Shown: one piece after another, positions 24,969-34,499 of the stretch
How the letters are laid out: the number at the start of each line of letters is the position of its first letter
Numbering within the stretch: the stretch's first letter is position 1
NCBI RefSeq assembly: GCF_001279585.1
Contig: NZ_LGEC01000067.1
Span: 50,279 to 114,278, forward strand
Length of the DNA stretch: 64,000 bases
Reading direction: 5' to 3'
Origin: Nocardiopsis sp. NRRL B-16309
GTDB lineage: Bacteria > Actinomycetota > Actinomycetes > Streptosporangiales > Streptosporangiaceae
Notes under the pieces: model-generated
What the model was told of the DNA's origin: nothing
Database searches by the model: none
Seen by the model: only the letters and a program-made list of their open reading frames with translations
Made by a program: the position numbers and the translations under genes

Positions 24969-25672
24969 GCGCATTCGACGACGAGGTCCTCGCGCGTCTG
25001 GAACAGGACGCCAAGGAGATCATCAGCCGCTACCCGAAGCCGCGGTCGGCGCTGCTGCCGCTGCTGCACCTGGTGCAGTCCGAGGAGGGGCACGTCAGCG
25101 AGGACGGCATGCGGTTCTGCGCCGACCAGCTCGACATCACCCTCGCCGAGGTCAAGGCGGTGGTCACCTTCTACACCATGTACCGCCGCCAACCCGGCGG
25201 CGACTACCAGGTGGGCGTGTGCACCAACACCCTGTGCGCCGTCATGGGCGGTGACGAGATCTTCTCCGCCCTCAAGGAGCACCTGGACCTGGGCAACGCC
25301 GAGACCACCGAGGACGGCAAGGTCACGCTGGAGCACGTCGAGTGCAACGCGGCCTGCGACTTCGCGCCGGTCGTGATGGTCAACTGGGAGTTCTTCGACA
25401 ACCAGACGCCCGCCACCGCCAAGCAGCTGGTCGACGACCTGCGCCTGGGCCACGACGTCGCCCCCACCCGCGGTCCGTCGAGCCTGTGCACCTGGAAGCA
25501 GGCCTCGCGCGTGCTCGCCGGGTTCGACGACGGCCGCGCCGGAGAGGGCGTCCAGGCGGCCGGCCCCTCGCTCGCCGGGCTGAAACTCGCCCAGGAGCGC
25601 GGTTGGCGGGCCCCGGACCCCGAGAACCTTCCCCGCCGTCCCGACGAGCAGGGTGAGGAGGGCGCCAAGTGA
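24965..25672 (+). CDS. nuoE: NADH-quinone oxidoreductase subunit E
   Basis: 235 aa, carrier of the N1a [2Fe-2S] cluster in a thioredoxin-like fold. The four cysteines appear in GVCTNTLCAVMGG and ECNAACDFAPVVMVN. The helical N-terminus (YPKPRSALLPLLHLVQSEEGHVS) is typical. About 60 extra C-terminal residues beyond the usual end are present, as in related actinomycetes. GTG 24965 overlaps the nuoD stop. Confidence 0.95.
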   Translation: MSAFDDEVLARLEQDAKEIISRYPKPRSALLPLLHLVQSEEGHVSEDGMRFCADQLDITLAEVKAVVTFYTMYRRQPGGDYQVGVCTNTLCAVMGGDEIFSALKEHLDLGNAETTEDGKVTLEHVECNAACDFAPVVMVNWEFFDNQTPATAKQLVDDLRLGHDVAPTRGPSSLCTWKQASRVLAGFDDGRAGEGVQAAGPSLAGLKLAQERGWRAPDPENLPRRPDEQGEEGAK

Positions 25673-26967
25673 CCACCCTGACCCCGATCCTGTCCCGCGA
25701 CTGGGACCGCACCGACTCCTTCACCCTCGACGGGTACAAGGCCACCGGCGGCTACTCCGCCCTGACCAAGGCCCTGTCGATGGACCCCGACGCCATCGTG
25801 GACCTGGTCAAGCAGTCCGGCCTGCGCGGCCGCGGCGGCGCCGGCTTCCCCACCGGGATGAAGTGGGGTTTCCTGCCCAAGGACAACCCCAACCCGCGCT
25901 ACCTCGTCGTCAACGCCGACGAGTCCGAGCCGGGCACCTGCAAGGACATCCCGCTCATGCTCGCCAACCCGCACGTGCTGGTGGAGGGCGTGGCGATCGC
26001 CTCCTACGCGATCAAGTCCCACCAGGCCTTCATCTACGTGCGCGGCGAGGTCGTCCACGTCATCCGCCGCCTGCGCAAGGCCGTGGCCGAGGCCTACGAG
26101 GCCGGGCTCCTCGGCAAGGACATCCAGGGCAGCGGCTTCGACCTCGACGTCGTCGTGCACGCCGGGGCGGGCGCCTACATCTGCGGCGAGGAGACCGCCC
26201 TCCTGGACTCCCTGGAGGGCTACCGCGGCCAGCCCCGGCTCAAGCCGCCCTTCCCCGCCGTCGCCGGGCTCTACGCCTCGCCCACCGTGGTGAACAACGT
26301 GGAGTCCATCTCCAGCGTCCCGGGCATCGTCGCCAACGGCGCCGAGTGGTTCACCTCGATGGGCACCGAGAAGTCCGCCGGATTCGGCTTCTTCTCCCTG
26401 TCCGGCCACGTCACCAACCCCGGCCAGTACGAGGCGCCGCTCGGGATCACCCTGCGCGAACTCCTCGACATGGCGGGCGGGATCCGCGCCGGGCACCGGC
26501 TCAAGTTCTGGACCCCCGGCGGCTCGTCCACGCCCATCTTCACCGACGAGCACCTGGACACACCGCTCGACTTCGAGTCGGTGGGCGCCGCCGGATCCAT
26601 GCTCGGCACCCGCGCGCTCCAGATCTTCGACGAGACGACCTGCGTCGTGCGCGCCGTCGGCCGCTGGATCGCCTTCTACGCCCACGAGTCCTGCGGCAAG
26701 TGCACGCCCTGCCGCGAGGGCAACTTCTGGATGGTCCAGGTCCTGGACCGGCTGGAGCGCGGGGAGGGCACCGAAGCCGACCTCGACAAGCTGCTGGACA
26801 TCTGCGACAACCTGCTCGGCCGCTCCTTCTGCGCCCTCGGCGACGGCGCCACGAGCCCGGTCATGTCCTCCATCAAGCACTTCCGCCAGGAGTACATCGA
26901 CCACGTGGACAAGGGCGGCTGCCCCTTCGACCACTCCAAGGCCACCCTCTGGGGAGGGAACAAGTGA
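25669..26967 (+). CDS. nuoF: NADH-quinone oxidoreductase subunit F
   Basis: 432 aa NADH-binding flavoprotein with FMN and cluster N3. The NADH loop is GLRGRGGAGFPTGMKW, the FMN region is NADESEPGTCKD and GAGAYICGEETALLDSLEG, and the [4Fe-4S] ligands are in ESCGKCTPCREG plus the later C of SFCALGD. GTG 25669 overlaps nuoE by four bases. Confidence 0.97.
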   Translation: MTTLTPILSRDWDRTDSFTLDGYKATGGYSALTKALSMDPDAIVDLVKQSGLRGRGGAGFPTGMKWGFLPKDNPNPRYLVVNADESEPGTCKDIPLMLANPHVLVEGVAIASYAIKSHQAFIYVRGEVVHVIRRLRKAVAEAYEAGLLGKDIQGSGFDLDVVVHAGAGAYICGEETALLDSLEGYRGQPRLKPPFPAVAGLYASPTVVNNVESISSVPGIVANGAEWFTSMGTEKSAGFGFFSLSGHVTNPGQYEAPLGITLRELLDMAGGIRAGHRLKFWTPGGSSTPIFTDEHLDTPLDFESVGAAGSMLGTRALQIFDETTCVVRAVGRWIAFYAHESCGKCTPCREGNFWMVQVLDRLERGEGTEADLDKLLDICDNLLGRSFCALGDGATSPVMSSIKHFRQEYIDHVDKGGCPFDHSKATLWGGNK

Positions 26968-29423
26968 CCGTCACCTCCAACTCCTCCGGCGGCGCCGCGG
27001 CCGCGCCGCCCCCCGAGGACCTCGTCACCGTCACGATCGACGGGTTCCAGATCCGCGTTCCCAAGGGCACGCTGCTGATCCGGGCCGCCGAACTCCTCGG
27101 CATCCAGATCCCCCGGTTCTGCGACCACCCGCTCCTGGACCCCGTCGGGGCCTGCCGCCAGTGCCTGGTGGAGATCCCCGACATGGGCAACGGGCGGGGC
27201 ATGCCCAAGCCGCAGGCCTCCTGCACCATCACCGTGATGGAGGGCATGGTGGTCAACACCCACCTGACCTCCGAGGTGGCGGAGAAGGCCCAGCGCGGGA
27301 TCATGGAGTTCCTGCTGATCAACCACCCGCTGGACTGCCCGGTCTGCGACAAGGGCGGCGAGTGCCCCCTGCAGAACCAGGCGATGTCCAACGGGCGGGG
27401 CGAGACGCGCTTCGTCGACGTCAAGCGCACCTTCCCCAAGCCGATCTCGCTCTCCAGCCAGGTGCTGCTCGACCGCGAGCGCTGCATCCAGTGCGCCCGC
27501 TGCACCCGCTTCGCCGCGGAGATCGCCGGCGACCCGCTGATCGAACTGATGGAGCGCGGCGCCCAGGAACAGGTCGGCATCGCCGAGGGGCAGCCCTTCG
27601 ACTCCTACTTCTCCGGCAACACCGTCCAGATCTGCCCGGTCGGCGCCCTCACCGGGTCCGCCTACCGGTTCCGGTCACGGCCCTTCGACCTGGTCTCCAC
27701 GCCCAGCGTGTGCGAGCACTGCGCCTCCGGCTGCGCCCAGCGCACCGACCACCGGCGCGGCAAGGTCACCCGCCGCCTGGCCGGGGACGACCCGCAGGTC
27801 AACGAGGAGTGGAACTGCGACAAGGGGCGGTGGGCGTTCACCTACGCCACGCAGCCCGACCGCCTCTCCCGCCCCCTGGTCCGCGACGACGAGTCCCACG
27901 CCCTGGAGTTCGCCTCCTGGTCCGAGGCGGTCTCGATCGCCGCGCGCGGCCTGGGCGCCGCCCGCGGCCGGGTCGGCGTCCTGACCGGGGGCCGCCTCAC
28001 CTACGAGGACGCCTACGCCTACGCCAAGTTCGCGCGGGTGGCCCTGGGCACCAACGACATCGACCTGCGCGCCCGCGCCCACTCCGCGGAGGAGGCCGAC
28101 TTCCTGGCCGCCCACGTCGCCGGAACCCCCGTCGACGTGGACTACACCGCCCTGGAGAAGGCGCCCGCCGTGCTCCTGGCCGGGTTCGAGCCCGAGGACG
28201 AGTCGCCGCTGGTCTTCCTGCGCCTGCGCAAGGGCGTGCGCAAGAAGGGGGTGCGCGTCCACTCGCTGGCCTCGCACGCCAGCCTCGGTCTGACCAAGCT
28301 GGACGGCTCGCTCGTGCGGGCCGTGCCCGGTGACGAGGCCCGCGTGCTCAACGCCCTGGACGTCGATCACCCCGGCGTGGTCGAGGCCCTCGGCGGCGAG
28401 GGCGCGGTCATCCTCGTCGGCGAACGCCTCGCCGCCGTCCCCGGCGCGCTGAGCGCCGCCGCGGCCCTGTCCCGGCGGACCGGCGCCCGCCTGGCGTGGA
28501 TCCCGCGCCGCGCGGGCGAGCGCGGGGCGATCGACGCCGGCGCGCTGCCCGGCCTGCTGCCGGGCGGGCGCCCCGTCGCCGACCCGGCCGCGCGCGCCGA
28601 GGTCGCACGCGCCTGGAACGTGGGCACGCTGCCCGAGACCCCGGGCCGCGACACCGCGGCCATCATCGAGGCCGCGGCCGCGGGCGACCTGGACGCCCTG
28701 GTCATCGCCGGGGTGGAGCTGGACGACCTGCCCGACCCCGAGGCCGCCCGTGCCGCCCTGGCCCGGGTGCCGTTCGTGGTCAGCCTCGAACTGCGCGCGA
28801 GCGAGGTCACCGACCGCGCCGACGTGGTCCTGCCGGTCGCCGCCGTCGCGGAGAAGTCCGGCACGTTCGTCGACTGGGAGGGCCGCCACCGGCCCTTCGG
28901 CGACGCGCTCAGGGTCCCCGGCGCCCTGTCCGACCAGCGGGCCCTGTCCGCCGTCGCCGACGCCATGGACGTGCACCTGGGCCTGCCCGACGCCGCCGCG
29001 GCCTACGCGGAGCTGCGCGACCTGGGCCGCTGGTCGGGCGAGCGGCCCGCCTCGCCCGCGGCCCGGCCGGTCCCCGTCCCCGAGGTCGGGCCCGGCCAGG
29101 CCGTCCTGTCGACCTGGCGCCAGCTGCTGGGCACCGGCCGCATGGAGGACGGCGAGCCCTTCCTCGCCGGGACCGCCCGCCGGGCCCGCGCGTACCTGTC
29201 CCGGGCCACGGCCGACGAGATCGGCGTGAACGACGGCGGAACCGTGCACGTCACCGGGCCCTACGGCTCGGTGACCGTCCCCGCGGTCGTCACCGACGTC
29301 GCCGACCGCGTGGTCTGGCTCCCCGCCAACGCCGACGGCTGCGACATCCGCCGCGACCTGGGCGGCGGCGCCGGCTCCACGGTCATCGTGGCCGCGTCCG
29401 ACACCAACGGGAGGCAGCAGTGA
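26964..29423 (+). CDS. nuoG: NADH-quinone oxidoreductase subunit G
   Basis: 819 aa, largest peripheral subunit. N-terminal [2Fe-2S] domain with CDHPLLDPVGACRQC. Next is the H-C-C-C type N5 cluster (HPLDCPVCDKGGECPLQ). Then come N4-type cysteines in RCIQCARCTRF plus CPVGAL, and the extra CEHCASGCAQ set that holds cluster N7. The molybdopterin-oxidoreductase-like C-terminal half is degenerate and Ala-rich. GTG 26964 overlaps nuoF by four bases, and the stop overlaps nuoH the same way. Confidence 0.95.
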   Translation: MTVTSNSSGGAAAAPPPEDLVTVTIDGFQIRVPKGTLLIRAAELLGIQIPRFCDHPLLDPVGACRQCLVEIPDMGNGRGMPKPQASCTITVMEGMVVNTHLTSEVAEKAQRGIMEFLLINHPLDCPVCDKGGECPLQNQAMSNGRGETRFVDVKRTFPKPISLSSQVLLDRERCIQCARCTRFAAEIAGDPLIELMERGAQEQVGIAEGQPFDSYFSGNTVQICPVGALTGSAYRFRSRPFDLVSTPSVCEHCASGCAQRTDHRRGKVTRRLAGDDPQVNEEWNCDKGRWAFTYATQPDRLSRPLVRDDESHALEFASWSEAVSIAARGLGAARGRVGVLTGGRLTYEDAYAYAKFARVALGTNDIDLRARAHSAEEADFLAAHVAGTPVDVDYTALEKAPAVLLAGFEPEDESPLVFLRLRKGVRKKGVRVHSLASHASLGLTKLDGSLVRAVPGDEARVLNALDVDHPGVVEALGGEGAVILVGERLAAVPGALSAAAALSRRTGARLAWIPRRAGERGAIDAGALPGLLPGGRPVADPAARAEVARAWNVGTLPETPGRDTAAIIEAAAAGDLDALVIAGVELDDLPDPEAARAALARVPFVVSLELRASEVTDRADVVLPVAAVAEKSGTFVDWEGRHRPFGDALRVPGALSDQRALSAVADAMDVHLGLPDAAAAYAELRDLGRWSGERPASPAARPVPVPEVGPGQAVLSTWRQLLGTGRMEDGEPFLAGTARRARAYLSRATADEIGVNDGGTVHVTGPYGSVTVPAVVTDVADRVVWLPANADGCDIRRDLGGGAGSTVIVAASDTNGRQQ

Positions 29424-30790
29424 CCCCCGCTCTCGCTCCGCACGCGGTCCAGTTGGCCTCGGAGAGCACCCTGACCGCCTTCGGGCAGGACCCGTGGTGG
29501 ATCACGACCATCAAGGCCGTGGCCATCTTCGTCTTCCTCATGGTCTGCGTGCTGATGATGATCATGGCCGACCGCAAGGTCATGGGCCGGATGCAGCAGC
29601 GCCACGGACCGAACCGGATGGGGCCCTTCGGCCTCCTGCAGTCCCTGTTCGACGGCATCAAGCTCTCCCTCAAGGAGGACCTGATCCCGCGCGGGGTCGA
29701 CCGGTTCGTCTACATCGCCGCGCCGATGATCGCGGCCGTGCCCGCGTTCATCGCCTTCTCGGTCATCCCGATCGGCCCCGAGGTGAACATGTTCGGGGTC
29801 ACGACCCCGCTCCAGCTCACCGACCTGCCCATCGCCGCGCTCGTCGTCCTGGCCACCGCGGCCCTGGGCGTGTACGGGTTCGTGCTCGGCGGCTGGGCCT
29901 CCCAGTCGCCCTACGCCCTGCTCGGCGGCCTGCGGGCCTCCGCGCAGGTGATCAGCTACGAGATCGCGATGGGCCTGTCCTTCGTCGCGGTCTTCCTGAT
30001 GTCCGGGACGCTCACGACCTCCGGGATCGTGGAGTCCCAGCGCGGGCTCTGGTTCGCCGTGCTGCTCCTGCCGTCCTTCCTCATCTACCTGGTGACGATG
30101 ATCGGCGAGACCAACCGGCTCCCCTTCGACCTCGCCGAGGGCGAGGGCGAGATCGTCGGCGGCTTCATGACCGAGTACGGGTCCATGAAGTTCACGATGT
30201 TCTTCCTCGCCGAGTACGTGAACATGGTGACGGTCGCCGCCGTCTCCGTCACGCTCTTCCTCGGCGGCTGGCTGGCGCCGCCCGGGGTCACCGCGCTCCT
30301 GCCCGGCGCCAACGAGGGTTGGTGGCCCGCCCTGTGGTGGCTGCTCAAGTTCCTGTGCGTGATGTTCCTGTTCATCTGGGCACGCGGCAGCCTGCCCCGG
30401 GTGCGCTACGACCAGCTGATGAAGCTCGGCTGGAAGGTGCTCATCCCCGTCCAGCTCGTGTGGATCACCGCGGTCGCCGTCGTCCGGATGCTCATCCTGG
30501 ACGACGCCTCCCCGGTGGTCGTCGGCCTGGTCGTCGCCGGCTTCTCGGCGGCCACGATCGCCGCCTTCTACTCCTGGGCCCGCCACGTGCGCCGCGAGCG
30601 CGCGGAGGACGCCCGCCTGCGTGCGGAGAACGCGCGCCGCGCCCACAAGGATCCCGCCTTCGGCGGTTTCCCGGTGCCCCCGAGCACCGCCCCGCACTAC
30701 GGCAGCAGCGTGCTCGCCGAACCGCCGAGGACGGCCGCGGCCGTCGGCGGCGACAGCAACAAGAAGGGTGAGGAGGTTACCGGTGCTTGA
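29420..30790 (+). CDS. nuoH: NADH-quinone oxidoreductase subunit H
   Basis: 456 aa membrane subunit linking the quinone site to the membrane arm. It has the family segments QQRHGPNRMGPFGLLQSLFDGIKLSLKED and ETNRLPFDLAEGEGEIVGGFMTEY with conserved Glu residues of the E-channel. About eight helices are visible. A 70-residue charged C-terminal tail extends past the normal end, typical of actinobacteria. GTG 29420 overlaps nuoG; its last eight bases overlap nuoI. Confidence 0.96.
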   Translation: MTPALAPHAVQLASESTLTAFGQDPWWITTIKAVAIFVFLMVCVLMMIMADRKVMGRMQQRHGPNRMGPFGLLQSLFDGIKLSLKEDLIPRGVDRFVYIAAPMIAAVPAFIAFSVIPIGPEVNMFGVTTPLQLTDLPIAALVVLATAALGVYGFVLGGWASQSPYALLGGLRASAQVISYEIAMGLSFVAVFLMSGTLTTSGIVESQRGLWFAVLLLPSFLIYLVTMIGETNRLPFDLAEGEGEIVGGFMTEYGSMKFTMFFLAEYVNMVTVAAVSVTLFLGGWLAPPGVTALLPGANEGWWPALWWLLKFLCVMFLFIWARGSLPRVRYDQLMKLGWKVLIPVQLVWITAVAVVRMLILDDASPVVVGLVVAGFSAATIAAFYSWARHVRRERAEDARLRAENARRAHKDPAFGGFPVPPSTAPHYGSSVLAEPPRTAAAVGGDSNKKGEEVTGA

Positions 30791-31331
30791 GTGGCTCAAC
30801 CCCGTCAAGGGATTCGGCGTCACCTTCCACACCATGTTCAAGAAGGTGCCGACCATCGAGTACCCGGAGGTCAAGCGCCCCACGGCGCCGCGCTTCCACG
30901 GTCGGCACCAGCTGAACCGGTGGGCCGACGGTCTGGAGAAGTGCATCGGGTGCGAACTGTGCGCCTGGGCCTGTCCGGCCGACGCCATCTACGTCGAGGC
31001 CGGTGACAACAGCGACGACGACCGGTACTCGCCCGGTGAGCGCTACGGCCGCGTCTACCAGATCAACTACCTGCGCTGCATCCTGTGCGGGCTGTGCGTG
31101 GAGGCCTGCCCGACCCGCGCGCTCACCATGACCAACGAGTACGAGCTGGCCGACGACAGCAGGCAGAGCCTGATCTGGACGAAGGAGCAGCTGCTCGCCC
31201 CCCTCAAGGAGGGCATGGAGGCGCCGCCGCACCCGATGCGGCTCGGCGACGACGAGCAGGACTACTACGCGACCGGACGCGGCCAGCACGGGACGCAGGA
31301 CCGGCCGGAGAGCACGGAGGCGGTCCGTTGA
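30783..31331 (+). CDS. nuoI: NADH-quinone oxidoreductase subunit I
   Basis: 182 aa ferredoxin-like subunit with clusters N6a and N6b. The two [4Fe-4S] motifs are CIGCELCAWACP and CILCGLCVEACP. GTG 30783 has GAAGGGTGAGGAGG upstream and overlaps the nuoH 3' end by eight bases. The C-terminus is extended and hydrophilic. Confidence 0.96.
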   Translation: MLEWLNPVKGFGVTFHTMFKKVPTIEYPEVKRPTAPRFHGRHQLNRWADGLEKCIGCELCAWACPADAIYVEAGDNSDDDRYSPGERYGRVYQINYLRCILCGLCVEACPTRALTMTNEYELADDSRQSLIWTKEQLLAPLKEGMEAPPHPMRLGDDEQDYYATGRGQHGTQDRPESTEAVR

Positions 31332-32251
31332 ACACCGCAGCCACCACCGCCGTGATCGCGGCGGCCGCGCCCATCGGCACCGGCGAGGCGTCCGTGTTCT
31401 GGGTCCTGGGCACCGTGGCCGTCCTCGGTGCCCTGGGCGTGGTCTTCTCCCGCAAGGCCGTGCACTCGGCGCTGTCGATGGCCCTGACGATGGTCAGCCT
31501 GGCCGTGTTCTACGGCATCAACGAGGCGCCGTTCCTCATGGTCGTCCAGATCGTCGTCTACACCGGCGCCGTCCTCATGCTGTTCCTGTTCGTGCTGATG
31601 CTCATCGGCGTCAGCTCGGCAGACTCCCTGGTGGAGACGCTGAGCGGGCAGCGCGTCATGACCGCGGTCGTGGCGCTGGCCTTCGTCGGCGCCCTGACCA
31701 CCGGCATCTCCCGCATCGTCGTGGGCGACCCGCAGGGCATCGCCGCCGGGGCCGCGGCCGCCGGCGGCACCGTCCCGTGGATCGCGGGCGAGCTCCTGCT
31801 GCGCTACGTGGTGGCGTTCGAAGCCACCGGGGCGCTGCTCATCACGGCCGTCCTGGGCGCCATGGTCCTGGCGCACACCGCCCGGACGAAGAAGCGCCGC
31901 ACCCAGCGGGAGATCTCCGAGGACCGCATCCGCGGCGACCACCCGACCCCGCTGCCCGGACCGGGCACCTACGCCCGGCACAACGCGATCGACATGCCCG
32001 CGCTGCTGCCGGACGGCTCGGTCGCGTCCCTGTCCCTCAACCCGGTGCTCACCGCGCGCGACCCGGAGTACCAGTCGCGCGTGCCCGGTGACGTGCGGGC
32101 CGGACGGCCCCCGCTGCCCGGCGGGGCCTCCGACTCCACCCGCTCCAAGGAGGGCCGGCCGGTCCTGGCCGAGGACGACCGGACCGACGAGGACACCGAG
32201 GAGAACGGCAACAGCAACGGGCAGGAGGTGGAGTCCTCGTGGACCCGATGA
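31328..32251 (+). CDS. nuoJ: NADH-quinone oxidoreductase subunit J
   Basis: 307 aa, five-helix membrane subunit (VVFSRKAVHSALSMALTMVSLAVFYG, FLMVVQIVVYTGAVLMLFLFVLML). The last 110 residues are an unusual Pro/Asp/Glu-rich soluble tail (KKRRTQREISEDRIRGDHP onward), which makes it longer than E. coli NuoJ (about 184 aa). It uses a rare TTG start overlapping the nuoI stop (TTGA). Confidence 0.93.
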   Translation: MNTAATTAVIAAAAPIGTGEASVFWVLGTVAVLGALGVVFSRKAVHSALSMALTMVSLAVFYGINEAPFLMVVQIVVYTGAVLMLFLFVLMLIGVSSADSLVETLSGQRVMTAVVALAFVGALTTGISRIVVGDPQGIAAGAAAAGGTVPWIAGELLLRYVVAFEATGALLITAVLGAMVLAHTARTKKRRTQREISEDRIRGDHPTPLPGPGTYARHNAIDMPALLPDGSVASLSLNPVLTARDPEYQSRVPGDVRAGRPPLPGGASDSTRSKEGRPVLAEDDRTDEDTEENGNSNGQEVESSWTR

Positions 32252-32538
32252 ACTACATCGTCCTCGCGGCGCTGATCTTCACCATCGGCGCGGTCGGCGT
32301 GCTCATCCGGCGCAACGCGATCATCGTCTTCATGTGCGTCGAGCTCATGCTCAACGCCTGCAACCTGGCGTTCGTGGCGTTCGCCCGGATGCACGGTGAC
32401 ATCGAGGGGCAGGTCATCGCGTTCTTCGTGATGGTCGTCGCCGCCGCCGAGGTGGTCGTGGGACTCGCGATCATCATGCAGATCTTCCGAACCCGCAGGT
32501 CCGCGTCGCTCGATGACGCGAACCTGCTCAAGCACTAG
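32239..32538 (+). CDS. nuoK: NADH-quinone oxidoreductase subunit K
   Basis: 99 aa, three-helix antiporter-like subunit with the conserved membrane Glu residues in VFMCVELMLNACNLAFV and VVAAAEVVVGLAI. GTG 32239 is favoured by the AGGAGG at 32223-32228; ATG 32248 is the alternative. It overlaps the nuoJ 3' end by 13 bases. Confidence 0.96.
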   Translation: MDPMNYIVLAALIFTIGAVGVLIRRNAIIVFMCVELMLNACNLAFVAFARMHGDIEGQVIAFFVMVVAAAEVVVGLAIIMQIFRTRRSASLDDANLLKH

Positions 32539-32546
32539 AAGGCGAC

Positions 32547-34496
32547 GTGGAAGTGACACCTCACACCTACCTCGCCGCCGAAACGGGGGCGGCGACCCTG
32601 GCCGACGGCGCGGTGCTGTCGAACGCCTGGCTGCTCATCGCCCTGCCGCTCGCGGGCGCGGCGGTCCTGCTGCTCGGCGGCCGGCGCACCGACGCCTGGG
32701 GGCACTGGCTGGGCGCCGCCCTGCCGGTGGCCTCCTTCGCCTGGGCGCTCGCCGTCCTGGTCGACCTGCTCGGCCGCGCCCCCGACGCGCGCACCGTCTC
32801 CGTCCCCGTCTACGAGTGGTTCGCGGTCGGCGGCTTCACCGCCGGGGTCGACCTGCTGATCGACCCCCTGTCGATCACGTTCGTCCTGCTGATCACCTTC
32901 GTCGGCTCCCTCATCCACCTCTACTCGGTCGGCTACATGGCCGAGGACGCGGGTCGGCGGCGCTTCTTCGCCTACCTCAACCTGTTCGTCGCGGCCATGC
33001 TCGTGCTGGTGCTGGCCGACAACTTCGTCCTGCTCTTCCTCGGTTGGGAGGGCGTGGGCCTGGCGTCCTACCTGCTCATCGGGTTCTGGCAGTACAAGCC
33101 GTCCGCGGCCACCGCCGCCAAGAAGGCGTTCCTGATCAACCGGGTGGGCGACATCGGCCTGCTCGTGGCGATCATGATCATGTTCTCGGTGCTGGGCGCG
33201 GTCAGCTTCAGCGACGTGTTCGCCGCGGTCCCGGCCGCCGGCGACGGCGTCCTGCTCGCGATCGGACTGCTCCTGCTCCTGGGCGCCTGCGGCAAGTCCG
33301 CGCAGCTCCCGCTCCAGGCGTGGCTGCTCGACGCGATGGAGGGCCCGACGCCGGTGTCGGCGCTCATCCACGCGGCCACCATGGTGACCGCCGGCGTGTA
33401 CCTCATCGTGCGCGCCGGGCCGATCTTCGAGGGCGCCCCGGTGGCCCAGACGGCCGTCACCGTGGTCGGCGCCGCGACGATGCTCGCGGGCGGGATCATC
33501 GCCTCGGCCAAGGACGACATCAAGAAGTCCCTGGCCGGCTCCACGATGAGCCAGATCGGCATGATGGTCCTGGCCGCCGGGCTCGGCCCGGTCGGCTACG
33601 TGGCCGCCATCGCCCACCTGGTCACGCACGGCTTCTTCAAGGCCGGGCTGTTCCTGGGCGCCGGTTCGGTCATGCACGCCATGAACGACGGCGTGGACAT
33701 GCGCCGGTACGGGGCGCTGCGCACGAAGATGCCGATCACCTTCGCCACCTTCGGGCTCGGCTACCTGGCCATCATCGGCGTGCCGTTCCTGTCGGGCTGG
33801 TGGACCAAGGAGAGCATCATCTCCGCGGCCTTCGGCATCGGCGGCACCGAGGGCCTGGTGCTGGGCACCGCCGTCATCGCCGGCGCCGCCCTGACCGCGT
33901 TCTACATGTCGCGGATGATGTTCATGACCTTCTTCGGCGCCAAGCGCTGGGAGGAGGGCGTGCACCCGCACGAGTCGCCCACCAGCATGACCGCCCCCAT
34001 GGTCGTGCTGGCGATCGGCTCGGTGGCGCTCGGCGGGTTCCTGATGCTGGGGGACCGGTTCGCGGCGTTCCTCACCCCCGCCACCGGCGCGCACCCGCAC
34101 CACTTCGACGTGGCGCACGCGTTCACCGCCCCCTACGGCATCGCCGCGCTGGTCGTCCTGGTCCTCGGCGTGGCCGCGGCCTGGGCGATGTACCTGCGCC
34201 GGCCGGTGGCCGCCACCGCCCCCGAGGGGAACCTCGTCACGGTCGCCGCGGCCCGCGAGCTGTACGGCAACGAGATCAACGAGGGCCTGCTCATGCGACC
34301 CGGCCAGGTCCTCACCAAGGCGCTGGTCGTGATCGAGGACAAGGTCATCGACGGCGCCGTCAACGGACTCGGCACGAGCGTGCGCGACTCCTCGTCCGGG
34401 CTCGGCAGGACACAGACCGGGTTCGCCCGCTCCTACGCGCTCACCATGCTCTTCGGCGCCGTCATCGTCGCCGCGACGCTGGTTGTGAGGTTCTAG
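32547..34496 (+). CDS. nuoL: NADH-quinone oxidoreductase subunit L
   Basis: 649 aa, distal proton-pumping antiporter-like subunit. Typical segments: DPLSITFVLLITFVGSLIHLYSVGYM, FLGWEGVGLASYLLIGFW (conserved Glu), GKSAQLPLQAWLLDAMEGPTPVSALIHAATMVTAGVYL and KKSLAGSTMSQIG. The C-terminal lateral helix region is present. GTG 32547 or GTG 32553 may start it; GAAGG at 32538-32542 serves either. Confidence 0.96.
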   Translation: MEVTPHTYLAAETGAATLADGAVLSNAWLLIALPLAGAAVLLLGGRRTDAWGHWLGAALPVASFAWALAVLVDLLGRAPDARTVSVPVYEWFAVGGFTAGVDLLIDPLSITFVLLITFVGSLIHLYSVGYMAEDAGRRRFFAYLNLFVAAMLVLVLADNFVLLFLGWEGVGLASYLLIGFWQYKPSAATAAKKAFLINRVGDIGLLVAIMIMFSVLGAVSFSDVFAAVPAAGDGVLLAIGLLLLLGACGKSAQLPLQAWLLDAMEGPTPVSALIHAATMVTAGVYLIVRAGPIFEGAPVAQTAVTVVGAATMLAGGIIASAKDDIKKSLAGSTMSQIGMMVLAAGLGPVGYVAAIAHLVTHGFFKAGLFLGAGSVMHAMNDGVDMRRYGALRTKMPITFATFGLGYLAIIGVPFLSGWWTKESIISAAFGIGGTEGLVLGTAVIAGAALTAFYMSRMMFMTFFGAKRWEEGVHPHESPTSMTAPMVVLAIGSVALGGFLMLGDRFAAFLTPATGAHPHHFDVAHAFTAPYGIAALVVLVLGVAAAWAMYLRRPVAATAPEGNLVTVAAARELYGNEINEGLLMRPGQVLTKALVVIEDKVIDGAVNGLGTSVRDSSSGLGRTQTGFARSYALTMLFGAVIVAATLVVRF

Positions 34497-34499
34497 ACA